30,133 bases of DNA, taken from Campylobacterales bacterium (GTDB taxonomy: Bacteria > Campylobacterota > Campylobacteria > Campylobacterales > Nitratiruptoraceae). This document shows, one piece after another, positions 16,757 to 24,808 of the stretch. Both the position numbers and the translations under genes were made by a program. Position 1 is the first letter of the stretch. Every line of letters starts with the position of its first letter. Below the pieces are notes generated by a model. That model saw only the letters and a program-made list of their open reading frames with translations, ran no database searches and was not told where the DNA came from. The stretch spans positions 1-30,133 of the forward strand of contig JAMOUF010000235.1 of NCBI GenBank assembly GCA_027068245.1, in the 5' to 3' direction.

Positions 16757-17433
16757 GACTGGATCTTGAGGATTTCTCGACATTTAGCGAGGTTAATCAG
16801 AAAAAAGAGGAGATAAAAAACGGCGCCCAGGCCGATGAGGTTACAAAAGAGCTGGAGAGGTTTTACGAAAACAAGATCAGCGAGCTTGAGAAGGAGTATA
16901 AAGAGCTTTTGGCAAAGGTGTCGAAAGAGAGTTACGAGCAGGGCTTTCAAGACGCCAGCGCAAAATATGAGGTGAAGTTAAAGGATGAGTTAAAAAGGGC
17001 AAAAGAGGAGTTCGAGGAGCAAAAGAGCAAAGAGCTGGCGGAGCTAAAAGGTGCTATGCTAAACATAGAAGATGAATTAAAAAGCGGCTATAAGGAGTTT
17101 ATAGGAAAATTTACCGATATTGTCACGGACAGTATCAGTGAGATTTTGGAGTTTCTATATATCGATGACTCAAATGGCAAAAAAGTGCAAAAAGCCATAG
17201 AGAAACTATTGGAGGATTTTAGCAATTTCCTTCCTTTAACGCTCCAGGTGGCGCCAAATATGGCCGAAGATGTAAAGAAGAAGTTCTCCACAGTAGTGGT
17301 TAAAAAAAACAAAGAGCTTAAAAATAACGAGTTTATCATAGAGTTTCACGATTTTAAGATAGAGAACAGGATTAAAGAGAAATTGGGCGTTGTAAAAGAT
17401 GAAATTAAAAGAGAGACTAAAAAACTTACCTAG
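16753..17433 (+). CDS. fliH: Flagellar export ATPase regulator FliH
   Basis: FliH is the stator-like partner of the FliI ATPase and links it to FliN in the C-ring. The preferred start is the ATG at 16753, which overlaps the fliF stop (ATGA) and has GAGGG in front, giving 226 residues. An in-frame ATG at 16732 would add seven. The middle is a long charged coiled coil (from ELERFYENKISELEKEY to about residue 115) with the FliH-like ESYEQGFQDASAKY segment. The C-terminal domain resembles the ATP synthase delta/b fold that grips FliI. Position between fliF and fliI is the family's usual one, except that fliG is missing in between. Confidence 0.87.
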   Translation: MRLDLEDFSTFSEVNQKKEEIKNGAQADEVTKELERFYENKISELEKEYKELLAKVSKESYEQGFQDASAKYEVKLKDELKRAKEEFEEQKSKELAELKGAMLNIEDELKSGYKEFIGKFTDIVTDSISEILEFLYIDDSNGKKVQKAIEKLLEDFSNFLPLTLQVAPNMAEDVKKKFSTVVVKKNKELKNNEFIIEFHDFKIENRIKEKLGVVKDEIKRETKKLT

Positions 17434-18697
17434 ATTTATCGTAAAAGGCAGGATCTCCAGTGTCAGCGGCCCTATTATAGAGGCCTATTTGCCAAATGTA
17501 TCCATTGGTGACAGCTGTTATATGGAAAACGGCCTTGAGGCGGAGGTGGTTGGGTTTAAAGACGGCAAAACCCTTTTGATGTCGTTTGACGATACGAAGG
17601 GCATAAAGGTGGGAAGCTTTATAGAAGCCTCTTTGGAGCCTGTCAATATCGGCGTGGGCGAGGATCTTTTGGGAACGGTGATAGATCCTTTTGGAAATCC
17701 TTTAAACAAGCCTTTTGTCAGGTACGAGAATAAATACTATCTTAAAAACGAGCCGTTAAATCCGCTGTTAAGAGCCAGGATTACCGAGCCTCTTGATACG
17801 GGAATACGGGCCATAAACGGCCTTTTAACCATTGGCAAGGGCCAGAGGATGGGAATTTTTGCCAGTGCCGGGGTTGGTAAAAGCACGCTGCTTGGAATGG
17901 TATCAAGATATACCCAGGTTGATGTTAACGTAATCGCCCTGATAGGGGAGAGGGGCAGGGAGGTTAGGGAGTTCATAGAGGATAACCTTACGCAAGAGAC
18001 TTTAAAAAAGTCTGTGGTTATAGCAGCCACCTCGGATCAGACTCCGCTGGCTAAGGTAAGAGCGGTTTACGTGGCTATAGCCATCGCCAATTTTTTCTCC
18101 AACAGGGGCAAAGATGTGCTCTTTTTGGTGGATTCTCTAACAAGGCTTGCCATGGCCCAGCGTGAAATTGGTCTTGCCATCGGCGAGCCTCCCACCTCAA
18201 AAGGTTATACGCCTTCCGTCTTTTCTCTGCTTCCAAAGATCATAGAACAAGCCGGTGCTTTTGACAACAAAGGCTCGATAACGGGAATATACACCGTTTT
18301 GGTGGAAGGGGAGGATATATCCTCCGATCCGGTTGCCGATGCGGCCGTGGGTTTTTTGGACGGGCATATTGTTTTATCGAAAGAGTATGCGCAAAAAAGG
18401 ATTTTCCCCTCCATAGATCCGTTAAAAAGTATCAGCCGTCTGACGCCGCAGCTTGTGGATGAGGAGATCCTGGAGTTGCAGACGAAGTTCATAAATATAT
18501 TAGCCACATACAAAGAGGCCGAGGATATGATAAAGATGGGGCTGTATAAACCCGGAAGCTCAAAAGATATAGACAGGGCCATAAAGTATCAAAAAGAGAT
18601 AGAAGACTATATAAAACAGGGTATTGACGAGAGGGTGGGGCTCCAAAGAAGCTTTGAAAAGCTTAGGGAACTGATAAACAAGATTGAAAAGGACTGA
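17399..18697 (+). CDS. fliI: Flagellum-specific export ATPase FliI
   Basis: FliI is an F1-beta-like hexameric ATPase that helps load substrates into the flagellar type III export gate. The 432-residue product contains GTVIDPFGNPL, the Walker A ASAGVGKS at about residues 155-162, ALIGERGREVREFIED with the catalytic glutamate, and the Walker B LFLVDSLTRLAMAQREI. The FliI-type QTKFINIL region is near the C terminus. Length and all catalytic motifs are normal. It starts 35 bases inside fliH and lacks an obvious ribosome binding site, suggesting coupling. After it comes the largest gap in the cluster. Confidence 0.97.
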   Translation: MKLKERLKNLPRFIVKGRISSVSGPIIEAYLPNVSIGDSCYMENGLEAEVVGFKDGKTLLMSFDDTKGIKVGSFIEASLEPVNIGVGEDLLGTVIDPFGNPLNKPFVRYENKYYLKNEPLNPLLRARITEPLDTGIRAINGLLTIGKGQRMGIFASAGVGKSTLLGMVSRYTQVDVNVIALIGERGREVREFIEDNLTQETLKKSVVIAATSDQTPLAKVRAVYVAIAIANFFSNRGKDVLFLVDSLTRLAMAQREIGLAIGEPPTSKGYTPSVFSLLPKIIEQAGAFDNKGSITGIYTVLVEGEDISSDPVADAAVGFLDGHIVLSKEYAQKRIFPSIDPLKSISRLTPQLVDEEILELQTKFINILATYKEAEDMIKMGLYKPGSSKDIDRAIKYQKEIEDYIKQGIDERVGLQRSFEKLRELINKIEKD

Positions 18698-18735
18698 AAA
18701 AATTGAGATAAAGTCAAATTTAATTTTTTTTGGGT

Positions 18736-18741
18736 TAAAAT
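18736..18741 (+). promoter_or_regulatory. Possible -10 element before flgD-flgE
   Basis: In the 71-base gap after fliI, a T-rich tract is followed by GGGTTAAAATAG; TAAAAT at 18736 is a plausible vegetative -10, 28 bases before the flgD ATG, with AAAAGGA as ribosome binding site. I looked for a sigma-54 site (GG and GC ten bases apart), because hook genes use sigma-54 in Campylobacter and Helicobacter. The GG and TTGC here are too far apart. Suggestive only. Confidence 0.3.
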
Positions 18742-18768
18742 AGTGTTACTTGCTTTAAAAGGACTGTC

Positions 18769-19416
18769 ATGGGGATCGAATCGGTTGGTGCCGTCGAGGG
18801 GTTTGGAGGTAAGAAAATAGAGCTTTACGAGGCTAATTTTGACAACTCCAAAATGGATCAGGAGGGATTTTTGGAAGTCCTTCTGACAAGTTTTAAATAT
18901 CAAGATCCTTTTGAGACGCAGGATATCTCGAAATTTATCGACAATACCGTGAAACTGCGGGAACTGGAGATAATGAACAACTTTGAAAAGAGTGTGGCCG
19001 CCTTAAACAGCGGCGATGCTCTGTTTCTATCCTCCACGAACATGATAGGGCAGGATGTTTTATATAAAGGCGATATGCTCTACGTTGAAGATGGAAAAGG
19101 ATATGTGGAGTTTGTTCCACGAAAAAATGCGGATTCGGCAGAGCTTTTCATATATGACGAGTCAGGAAACGTGATCGCCAAAAAGAGCTTTACCGGATTG
19201 AAAGCGGGCGAGAAGCAGGTGTTTGAGATAGAGGATGAAAATATAGAGGAGGGCTTTTACAAAGTAACTCTAATCAGCGACAGCGATCCGGATTTGAAGG
19301 CTGATATATATTCAAAGGCAAAGGTGAGCGCTATAGAGAAAGATGGCTACGAACTCTCGGTGGTTATAGGCGGGGAGAGATTTAAAATAAACGACATAGT
19401 TAAGATTGGAGGATAG
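18769..19416 (+). CDS. flgD: Flagellar hook cap / assembly protein FlgD
   Basis: FlgD caps the growing hook so that FlgE subunits can polymerise. The 215-residue product has the diagnostic N-terminal segment FLEVLLTSFKYQDPFETQDI with QDP intact, followed by an FlgD Ig/tudor-like C-terminal part (AELFIYDESGNVI, GLKAGEKQVFEI, GFYKVTLIS). It is exported through the flagellar apparatus without a cleaved signal. It is first after the largest intergenic gap and sits 2 bases before flgE, its substrate, so this may be a separately transcribed hook unit within the cluster. Confidence 0.94.
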   Translation: MGIESVGAVEGFGGKKIELYEANFDNSKMDQEGFLEVLLTSFKYQDPFETQDISKFIDNTVKLRELEIMNNFEKSVAALNSGDALFLSSTNMIGQDVLYKGDMLYVEDGKGYVEFVPRKNADSAELFIYDESGNVIAKKSFTGLKAGEKQVFEIEDENIEEGFYKVTLISDSDPDLKADIYSKAKVSAIEKDGYELSVVIGGERFKINDIVKIGG

Positions 19417-19418
19417 AG

Positions 19419-20996
19419 ATGATACAGTCATTTTATACTGGAAATACGGGTCTTGGTGCAAACAAACAGTGGTTATCCGTAATATCGGACAATATAGCCA
19501 ACGTCAATACGACTGGTTATAAGCAGGAGGTGGTAAACTTCAAGGACCTGGTATCAAGTTCTCTTACAACCTACTCCTCCGGAGGAACCCCGATAAACAA
19601 AGAGATAGGCGGCGGCGCCTTCGTAGGCAGCACTTCCAAGGATTTTTCACAGGGCTCTTTCAAAAACTCAAACTCCCCCCTGAACCTGGCTTTGGACGGG
19701 GAGGGTTTTTTTATCGTTAAAAACCCGAGCGCCAATGTCTCCTACTATACAAGAGACGGCAGTTTCAGGCTCGATGCAAATGGCGATGTGATAAATCAGT
19801 CCGGATACAAAATCCAGGGTTGGATGCTGGATGAAAACGGCAATATGGCGGGAGCTTTGGGAAGCGTTAAAATCCCCAACGCCATAGATCCAAAAGCCAC
19901 CTCAAAAATAATATATGAAGATCCCACGAATCTTGACGCGTCCGCCCAGATCTCTTATGATGCGGATGGAAACCTGAAGGTTTTTGACGCCAGTGATTCA
20001 GATACATACAACTATGTAAATACCATTACCACTTATGACTCTTTGGGAACCTCCCATACCGTCAAACAGTATTTTAAAAAGATTGGAACAAATACCTGGG
20101 AGATGTATACGCTAATAGACGACAGAGCGGTAACGTTTGATGACGGAGGAACGAAATATTCGGCAGTAGAGATAACTTTCCAGGGAAACGGCTATATAAA
20201 GAGCGCCAAATACGCCAACGCCTTGAACGAAACAACGGGCGAGGCCCAGTCCGGACAGGAATACGCCTTGGCCAACAGTCCGGTTTTGGCAGGTTCGATA
20301 AAGATAGACGACACAAACGGCAACAGATACAACGATGATGGAAACGGGAATCTTTTAAATGTAAAAACCGGAGAGAAGATCGGTAACATAGACTACTCAA
20401 CGGGTGAGGTAAAACTGGTCTCAGCGATGGATCTTACATACTCATATAAAAATTTTACCGATAGTGACGGAACTGATATAACGGATTTGAAAAATATCTC
20501 AACCGATATGATCAACTACTCTGACGAATACAGTATGTTTTTAAACAACGGAGCAAACAGCGCCTCTTTCAATCTAAACATAGAAAAATTCACTCAGCTT
20601 GACAGCGACTTTATCTTCTACGCTCAGCAAGACGGCAGCGGAAAAGGGGATTTGATGACGCTTTCCGTCTCCGAGGACGGTGTAATCAGCGGCTCTTACA
20701 CTAACGGTCAGGTAAAAAACATTGCAAGACTGGCCGTAGCCACTTTTAAGGATAAAGAGATTCTGGTAAGAAAAGGGGATAACCTCTATCTGCCTTCCCA
20801 GCAGACTTTTACGCCTATTATCGTGCCAGGAGGCGTTATAAGTAAAGTAAGAAGCGGGATGTTGGAGCTTAGCAACGTGGATATATCCCAGGAGTTTATA
20901 AACCTTATTACGGCACAAAGGGCGTATCAGGCCAATGCGAAAACCATAACCACTTCCGATCAGGTGCTTCAAACCACAATGGATATTAAAAGGTAA
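19419..20996 (+). CDS. flgE: Flagellar hook protein FlgE
   Basis: FlgE polymerises into the hook, the universal joint outside the cell. The product is 525 residues, longer than the enterobacterial protein (about 400) and shorter than the FlgE of many Campylobacterota (700-850). The ends are classical: SDNIANVNTTGYKQEVVNF at the N terminus, NLALDGEGFFIV in the first domain, and LSNVDISQEFINLITAQRAY with the TSDQVLQTTMDIKR end. The middle (about residues 150-400) is Asp/Asn/Gly/Tyr-rich and surface-exposed in this family, and is the least conserved part. GGAGG sits directly before the ATG. Translationally linked to flgD. Confidence 0.96.
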   Translation: MIQSFYTGNTGLGANKQWLSVISDNIANVNTTGYKQEVVNFKDLVSSSLTTYSSGGTPINKEIGGGAFVGSTSKDFSQGSFKNSNSPLNLALDGEGFFIVKNPSANVSYYTRDGSFRLDANGDVINQSGYKIQGWMLDENGNMAGALGSVKIPNAIDPKATSKIIYEDPTNLDASAQISYDADGNLKVFDASDSDTYNYVNTITTYDSLGTSHTVKQYFKKIGTNTWEMYTLIDDRAVTFDDGGTKYSAVEITFQGNGYIKSAKYANALNETTGEAQSGQEYALANSPVLAGSIKIDDTNGNRYNDDGNGNLLNVKTGEKIGNIDYSTGEVKLVSAMDLTYSYKNFTDSDGTDITDLKNISTDMINYSDEYSMFLNNGANSASFNLNIEKFTQLDSDFIFYAQQDGSGKGDLMTLSVSEDGVISGSYTNGQVKNIARLAVATFKDKEILVRKGDNLYLPSQQTFTPIIVPGGVISKVRSGMLELSNVDISQEFINLITAQRAYQANAKTITTSDQVLQTTMDIKR

Positions 20997-20999
20997 TTA

Positions 21000-21512
21000 A
21001 TGGCGCAAGAGGAAAAAGAGCAGCAAGCAGAAGCCAAAGGCGGCAAAAAAAAACTAATCATAATTTTCGCTCTGCTGCTGCTTTTAATAGGCGGCGGGGC
21101 GGCGGCCGCTTATAAATTTCTCGTTCTGGATAAGAATCCCGACCAGCAGGAGAAGGAGAAGAAAGCGGAAAAGATAGTTGAGGATATAAAAAACATAGAG
21201 GATCTGGGCGTCCAGTTTGACGTTGGAACCTTTATCGTAAACCTCCAGGACAGGGATGCGGACAGATATCTTAAAGTGACAATTGTGCTTGACGTTCAGG
21301 ATGAGAATGTGAAAATGGAGTTGGAAAAGAGGCTGCCTCAGGTAAAAGATGCGATAACCACGCTTCTTTTTACAAAAACCTCGGAGGATTTAAGAACGCC
21401 AGAGGGTATAGAGGAGCTTAAAGAGGAGATCTTAAAAAGGGTTAACGCCATATTACCCATTGGCGGCGTAAAAAACGTCTATTTTACAGATTTTGTCATA
21501 CAGACGGCCTGA
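21000..21512 (+). CDS. fliL: Flagellar basal body-associated protein FliL
   Basis: FliL is a single-pass inner-membrane protein whose periplasmic domain forms rings around the stator units and strengthens torque. The product is 170 residues: a short charged cytoplasmic start ending in KGGKKK, a membrane helix at about 18-40 (IIIFALLLLLIGGGAAAAYK), a charged linker, then the stomatin/SPFH-like periplasmic domain with VNLQDRDADRYLKVTIVLDV and LPQVKDAITTLLFTKTSEDL. It starts 3 bases after flgE. The order fliL-fliN-fliO-fliP-fliQ-fliR that follows matches the classical fliLMNOPQR operon minus fliM. Confidence 0.94.
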   Translation: MAQEEKEQQAEAKGGKKKLIIIFALLLLLIGGGAAAAYKFLVLDKNPDQQEKEKKAEKIVEDIKNIEDLGVQFDVGTFIVNLQDRDADRYLKVTIVLDVQDENVKMELEKRLPQVKDAITTLLFTKTSEDLRTPEGIEELKEEILKRVNAILPIGGVKNVYFTDFVIQTA

Positions 21513-21513
21513 T

Positions 21514-21759
21514 ATGAAAAATCCCGTTGATCCAAAGCTGGAATTTTTAGAAGATATCTCACTGAACGTCAACGTCAATCTGGGTTCGGTAAACAAACTT
21601 TTAATAGAGATTCTCTCATTGAAAGAGGGCGATATAATAGAGCTTGATAAAAACGTGGAAGAGTATATCGACATTAAACTCAACGGCAAAAAATTTGCAA
21701 TAGGCGAGATAGTTGTAGCCAATGAGAAGTTTGGAGTAAGGATAGTCGATCTTGCCTGA
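21514..21759 (+). CDS. fliN: Second FliN-type SpoA domain protein
   Basis: A small protein consisting of essentially one SpoA domain: LEDISLNVNVNLGSVNK, then GDIIELDKNVEEYIDIKLNG and GVRIVDLA. It aligns by eye with the FliN at 760-1179 over the whole domain but lacks that protein's acidic 55-residue extension. The ATG at 21514, one base after the fliL stop, gives 81 residues; a TTG at 21493 would add seven and overlap fliL, and I prefer the ATG. Its place between fliL and fliO is where fliN lies in the classical operon. It may be a C-ring subunit, a FliY/FliN partner of the first copy, or an adapter for FliH. Family assignment is firm; division of labour is not. Confidence 0.88.
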   Translation: MKNPVDPKLEFLEDISLNVNVNLGSVNKLLIEILSLKEGDIIELDKNVEEYIDIKLNGKKFAIGEIVVANEKFGVRIVDLA

Positions 21760-22006
21760 GAGTTACGAGTATATAAAATTTTTGGCCTCTTTTTTTATCG
21801 TAATCATCTTTATCTACGCAATTTACTATTATATTGCCAACTTTACCTCGTTAAAAATCCAAAAAGGAGGGGAGATAGAGATAAAAGAGAGAAAGATTTT
21901 AGGCAAAAACAGATTTTTGTATATTGTAAAGATCAAAGATAAAAACTATCTCATCTCCTCTGACGAGTCTGGAATGAGAGTGTTGGACAGGTGGAAAGAG
22001 AGTTGA
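21752..22006 (+). CDS. fliO: Flagellar export gate assembly protein FliO
   Basis: An 84-residue protein with one N-terminal membrane helix (about 10-30, FLASFFIVIIFIYAIYYYIA) and a short cytoplasmic domain. That domain contains GEIEIKERKILGKNRFLYIV and DKNYLISSDESGMRVLD, which is the FliO pattern of a small beta-rich domain. FliO helps assemble the FliP pentamer. The start is a TTG at 21752 inside the end of the second fliN (8-base overlap); no ATG is available before the membrane helix. It overlaps fliP by 16 bases. Sequence similarity in this family is weak, so position between fliN and fliP carries much of the argument. Confidence 0.83.
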   Translation: MPESYEYIKFLASFFIVIIFIYAIYYYIANFTSLKIQKGGEIEIKERKILGKNRFLYIVKIKDKNYLISSDESGMRVLDRWKES

Positions 22007-22713
22007 GGTTTTTAACTTTATTTACCCTTTTGGCCCTTTACTCATACGCGCAGAACTCTCCAGTGGATGCTGCTTTGGAGCAGCTTAAAAATCTGGATGT
22101 CTCATTGAAGATCCTCTTTTTATTTACTATTTTATCGTTAGCTCCCGCCATTTTGATTACTATGACATCTTTTGTAAGAATCGTAATAGTACTGTCGCTG
22201 CTTAGACAGGCTCTGGGTATTCCCCAGGCGCCTCCAAATCAGGTTATAGTGGCTCTGGCTCTTTTTTTGACTTTTTTTATTATGAAACCTGTATATATGG
22301 AGATAGAAAAAAGAGCGATAGAGCCATATATGCAAAAAAAGCTGGACGATATGCAGTTTTTGCAAGAGGCCGTAAAACCATTAAAGAAATTTATGGTAAA
22401 CAATACCCAGAAAAAAGATCTTAAACTCTTTTTGGATATTTCAAAAGAGAGTCCCAAAAGTTATGAGGATATATCGCTTGTAACGCTGCTGCCGGCATTT
22501 TTGGTAAGTGAGATAAAAGTGGCCTTTGAGGTCGCCTTTGTGGTTTTTTTACCCTTTTTGGTCATAGATATGCTGGTTGCAAGCATTCTAATGTCGATGG
22601 GTATGATGATGATTCCGCCCATGATGATATCGCTGCCGTTTAAACTTATTCTTTTTATTCTATCTGACGGCTGGGAGCTGTTGATAAAAGCTTTGATAAA
22701 GAGTTACCAATGA
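21991..22713 (+). CDS. fliP: Flagellar export gate protein FliP
   Basis: FliP is the main subunit of the FliP5-Q4-R1 export gate. The product is 240 residues from a GTG start at 21991, with a cleavable N-terminal signal (RFLTLFTLLALYSYA) as typical of FliP. Diagnostic segments are LSLAPAILITMTSFVRIVIV, LLRQALGIPQAPPNQVIV, TLLPAFLVSEIKVAFEV and MSMGMMMIPPMMISLPFKLI. These include the methionine-rich loop that seals the closed gate. The frame begins 16 bases inside fliO and the stop overlaps the fliQ start. Confidence 0.97.
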   Translation: MERELRFLTLFTLLALYSYAQNSPVDAALEQLKNLDVSLKILFLFTILSLAPAILITMTSFVRIVIVLSLLRQALGIPQAPPNQVIVALALFLTFFIMKPVYMEIEKRAIEPYMQKKLDDMQFLQEAVKPLKKFMVNNTQKKDLKLFLDISKESPKSYEDISLVTLLPAFLVSEIKVAFEVAFVVFLPFLVIDMLVASILMSMGMMMIPPMMISLPFKLILFILSDGWELLIKALIKSYQ

Positions 22714-22979
22714 GTCTGGATCAGGCGATCACCCTTGTGGAACAGATGTTGAAAACCGCTTTGATAGTAGGAGCACCGGTATTGGCAACAGCCTTTTTCG
22801 TGGGCCTTTTGGTAAGTATTTTCCAGGCGGCCACTCAGATTCACGAGATGACTTTAACCTTTATTCCCAAAATCGTCGCCACCGTTGTGGCCCTGATAAT
22901 ATTTGGTTCCTGGATGTTCGTGGTTTTGACGGACTATTTTAAAACCGTCTTTTTAAATATAAACCAGATTATAAAATGA
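22710..22979 (+). CDS. fliQ: Flagellar export gate protein FliQ
   Basis: An 89-residue protein with two membrane helices (about 15-38 and 55-78) that packs around the FliP pentamer in the export gate. The conserved linker VSIFQAATQIHEMTLTFIPK between the helices identifies it at once. It overlaps both neighbours by four bases (ATGA junctions at 22710 and 22976), so fliP-fliQ-fliR are translationally coupled, consistent with their fixed assembly stoichiometry. Confidence 0.96.
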   Translation: MSLDQAITLVEQMLKTALIVGAPVLATAFFVGLLVSIFQAATQIHEMTLTFIPKIVATVVALIIFGSWMFVVLTDYFKTVFLNINQIIK

Positions 22980-23749
22980 ATCCAATCATAACGGTTGCCG
23001 ACGCCGTAGCCCTCTCTTTGGTCTTTAGCAGGCTGATAGCTCTTTTTATGGCCTTTCCGGTTTTCAACAGTGCGTTGGTCCCTGGTAATGTAAAAGTTTT
23101 GCTTGTTATATCCCTGGCCTTTTTTATAATGGGGCTTGGGGGAATTGAGGTGGATTTGAGCCGGTTTTCCTGGAGACTGTATCTTTTTTTGATATTGAAA
23201 GAGGCGCTTATAGGATTTTCTTTGGGACTGCTGGCAAAGATATTTCTGGCCGCTTTTAGCTATGCGGCGGAGATTATCAGCTATTTTATGGGATTGACGA
23301 TAGTAAATATATTCGATCCCACATACGGCCAGATCTCTATATTAAGCAAACTTTTCATATTTCTTTTCTATCTGTTGTTTTTTATAAGTGACGCATATGC
23401 TTATATGTTTTCCTCGATTCTGGTAAGCTTCAAACAGATCCCGCTATTCTCTTTAACTTTTGACAATGGAGTTTTTAGATATATTATAGAGCTTAGTTCC
23501 CAGATCTTTGTGCTCGGTTTCAAGCTGGCTTTTCCATTTGCTTTGATTCTGTTTATAATAAACGTGGCTTTGGCGCTGGTAAACAGGCTCATACCCCAGA
23601 TAAACGTGTTTATCGTAGGGCTTCCTCTACAGATTTTCGTAGGATTGGCCGCTTTGGCTTTTGGAGCAAGCGTCATCGTCTATTCGGGGCTCTCTTTTTT
23701 GCAGCTTTTAGGCGAAGATTACATCTACCTTATAAAAAATATAGGATAA
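22976..23749 (+). CDS. fliR: Flagellar export gate protein FliR
   Basis: FliR completes the FliPQR gate. The product is 257 residues and strongly hydrophobic, with about six membrane segments. Recognisable stretches are LSLVFSRLIALFMAFPVFN near the start, KEALIGFSLGLLAKIFLAAF in the middle and LVNRLIPQINVFIVGLPLQI towards the C terminus, with the family's NxF(I/V)xGLP motif. Coupled to fliQ by an ATGA overlap and followed by flhB after 3 bases, the common order. Confidence 0.96.
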   Translation: MNPIITVADAVALSLVFSRLIALFMAFPVFNSALVPGNVKVLLVISLAFFIMGLGGIEVDLSRFSWRLYLFLILKEALIGFSLGLLAKIFLAAFSYAAEIISYFMGLTIVNIFDPTYGQISILSKLFIFLFYLLFFISDAYAYMFSSILVSFKQIPLFSLTFDNGVFRYIIELSSQIFVLGFKLAFPFALILFIINVALALVNRLIPQINVFIVGLPLQIFVGLAALAFGASVIVYSGLSFLQLLGEDYIYLIKNIG

Positions 23750-23752
23750 GCT

Positions 23753-24808
23753 ATGGCGAAAGATCCCAGCAAAACCGAAAAGGCCACCCCCAAAAGGCGA
23801 AAAAAGGCCAGGGAGGAGGGGCAGGTAGCAAAAAGCCAGGATATTCCCATAAGCGCCTCTTTGCTGGCGATTAGTATTATGCTAATTTTTTATATTCCTT
23901 ACGCTTTTAGGAGGCTGTATGAGATTTTTGTATACTTTTTTTCAGATCCTCTATATCTTATGCCCCAAAACAGTCCAGGTGTTGTATATCTGGTGGTAAA
24001 GAGTCTCGCTTTTTTGCTTCTGCCTATCTTTACTCTTCTGCTTTTAGTGGGGCTGATGTCGAACATAGCCCAGGTGGGTTTTATGTTCTCCTTTAAAGCA
24101 TTAAAGCCAAAACTTGAGAAGATAAATCCCATATCCGGACTGTTGAGGCTTTTTTCACTGAAAACCCTGTTTGAGCTTTTTAAAAACCTCCTGAAACTTC
24201 TGGTGGCGGTTATAGTATCTTATTTTCTTGTGTCATATCTGTTGGATGATGTTTTCAGATTTGCAAACACCCCTGTTTATGAGAGCTTTTACCATCTTGT
24301 AAAATACCTGCTTATTATGGTTTTCTCTTTCGCCCTTCTTTCCATACCCATAGGTATAATCGACTATTTTTTTAGAAGATATGAGTATGAGGAGAATATA
24401 AAGATGAGTAAGCAGGAGATCAAGGAGGAGCAAAAGCAGTATGAAGGAAACCCTCAGATAAAGTCGGCCATCAGAAAAAAGATGAGACAGATGAGCCTAA
24501 CAAGGATGATGGCAGAGGTTGCAAAAGCCGATGTGGTTATAACCAACCCCGAGCATTATGCAGTGGCGTTAAAATATGACAAAGGGGGTATGAGAGCGCC
24601 AAAAGTCGTCGCCAAAGGTGTTGACAAAGTGGCGCTTAGGATAAAAGATGAGGCCTTGAAACACCATATACCAATAGAGCAAAATCCACCTTTGGCAAGG
24701 GCGCTTTACAGTTCCTGCGAGATTGGCGACTATGTGCCGCAGGAGCTTTATGAGGCGATAGCCAAAATCTTTGCGAAAATTTATAGACAAAAAGGGGGAT
24801 TTAAGTAA
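23753..24808 (+). CDS. flhB: Flagellar export switch protein FlhB
   Basis: FlhB switches export specificity from rod/hook to filament substrates through auto-cleavage and interaction with FliK. The product is 351 residues. The start KTEKATPKRRKKAREEGQVA is classical, followed by four membrane helices and a soluble domain carrying the cleavage motif. Here that motif reads Asn265-Pro266-Glu267-His268 rather than the usual NPTH. Asn and Pro, between which cleavage occurs, and His are kept. Downstream LPxAR-type PPLARALY is present. It is the last flagellar gene and its stop lies inside the end of the convergent small gene. Only 7 bases separate the stop codon from an ATCCGGAT... site; no clear terminator is visible. 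Confidence 0.96.
   Translation: MAKDPSKTEKATPKRRKKAREEGQVAKSQDIPISASLLAISIMLIFYIPYAFRRLYEIFVYFFSDPLYLMPQNSPGVVYLVVKSLAFLLLPIFTLLLLVGLMSNIAQVGFMFSFKALKPKLEKINPISGLLRLFSLKTLFELFKNLLKLLVAVIVSYFLVSYLLDDVFRFANTPVYESFYHLVKYLLIMVFSFALLSIPIGIIDYFFRRYEYEENIKMSKQEIKEEQKQYEGNPQIKSAIRKKMRQMSLTRMMAEVAKADVVITNPEHYAVALKYDKGGMRAPKVVAKGVDKVALRIKDEALKHHIPIEQNPPLARALYSSCEIGDYVPQELYEAIAKIFAKIYRQKGGFK

Noticed and set aside
18731..18752. GG...TTGC before flgD as a possible sigma-54 promoter
   Set aside because: The GG and GC are about 17 bases apart instead of the required ten, so the geometry is wrong.
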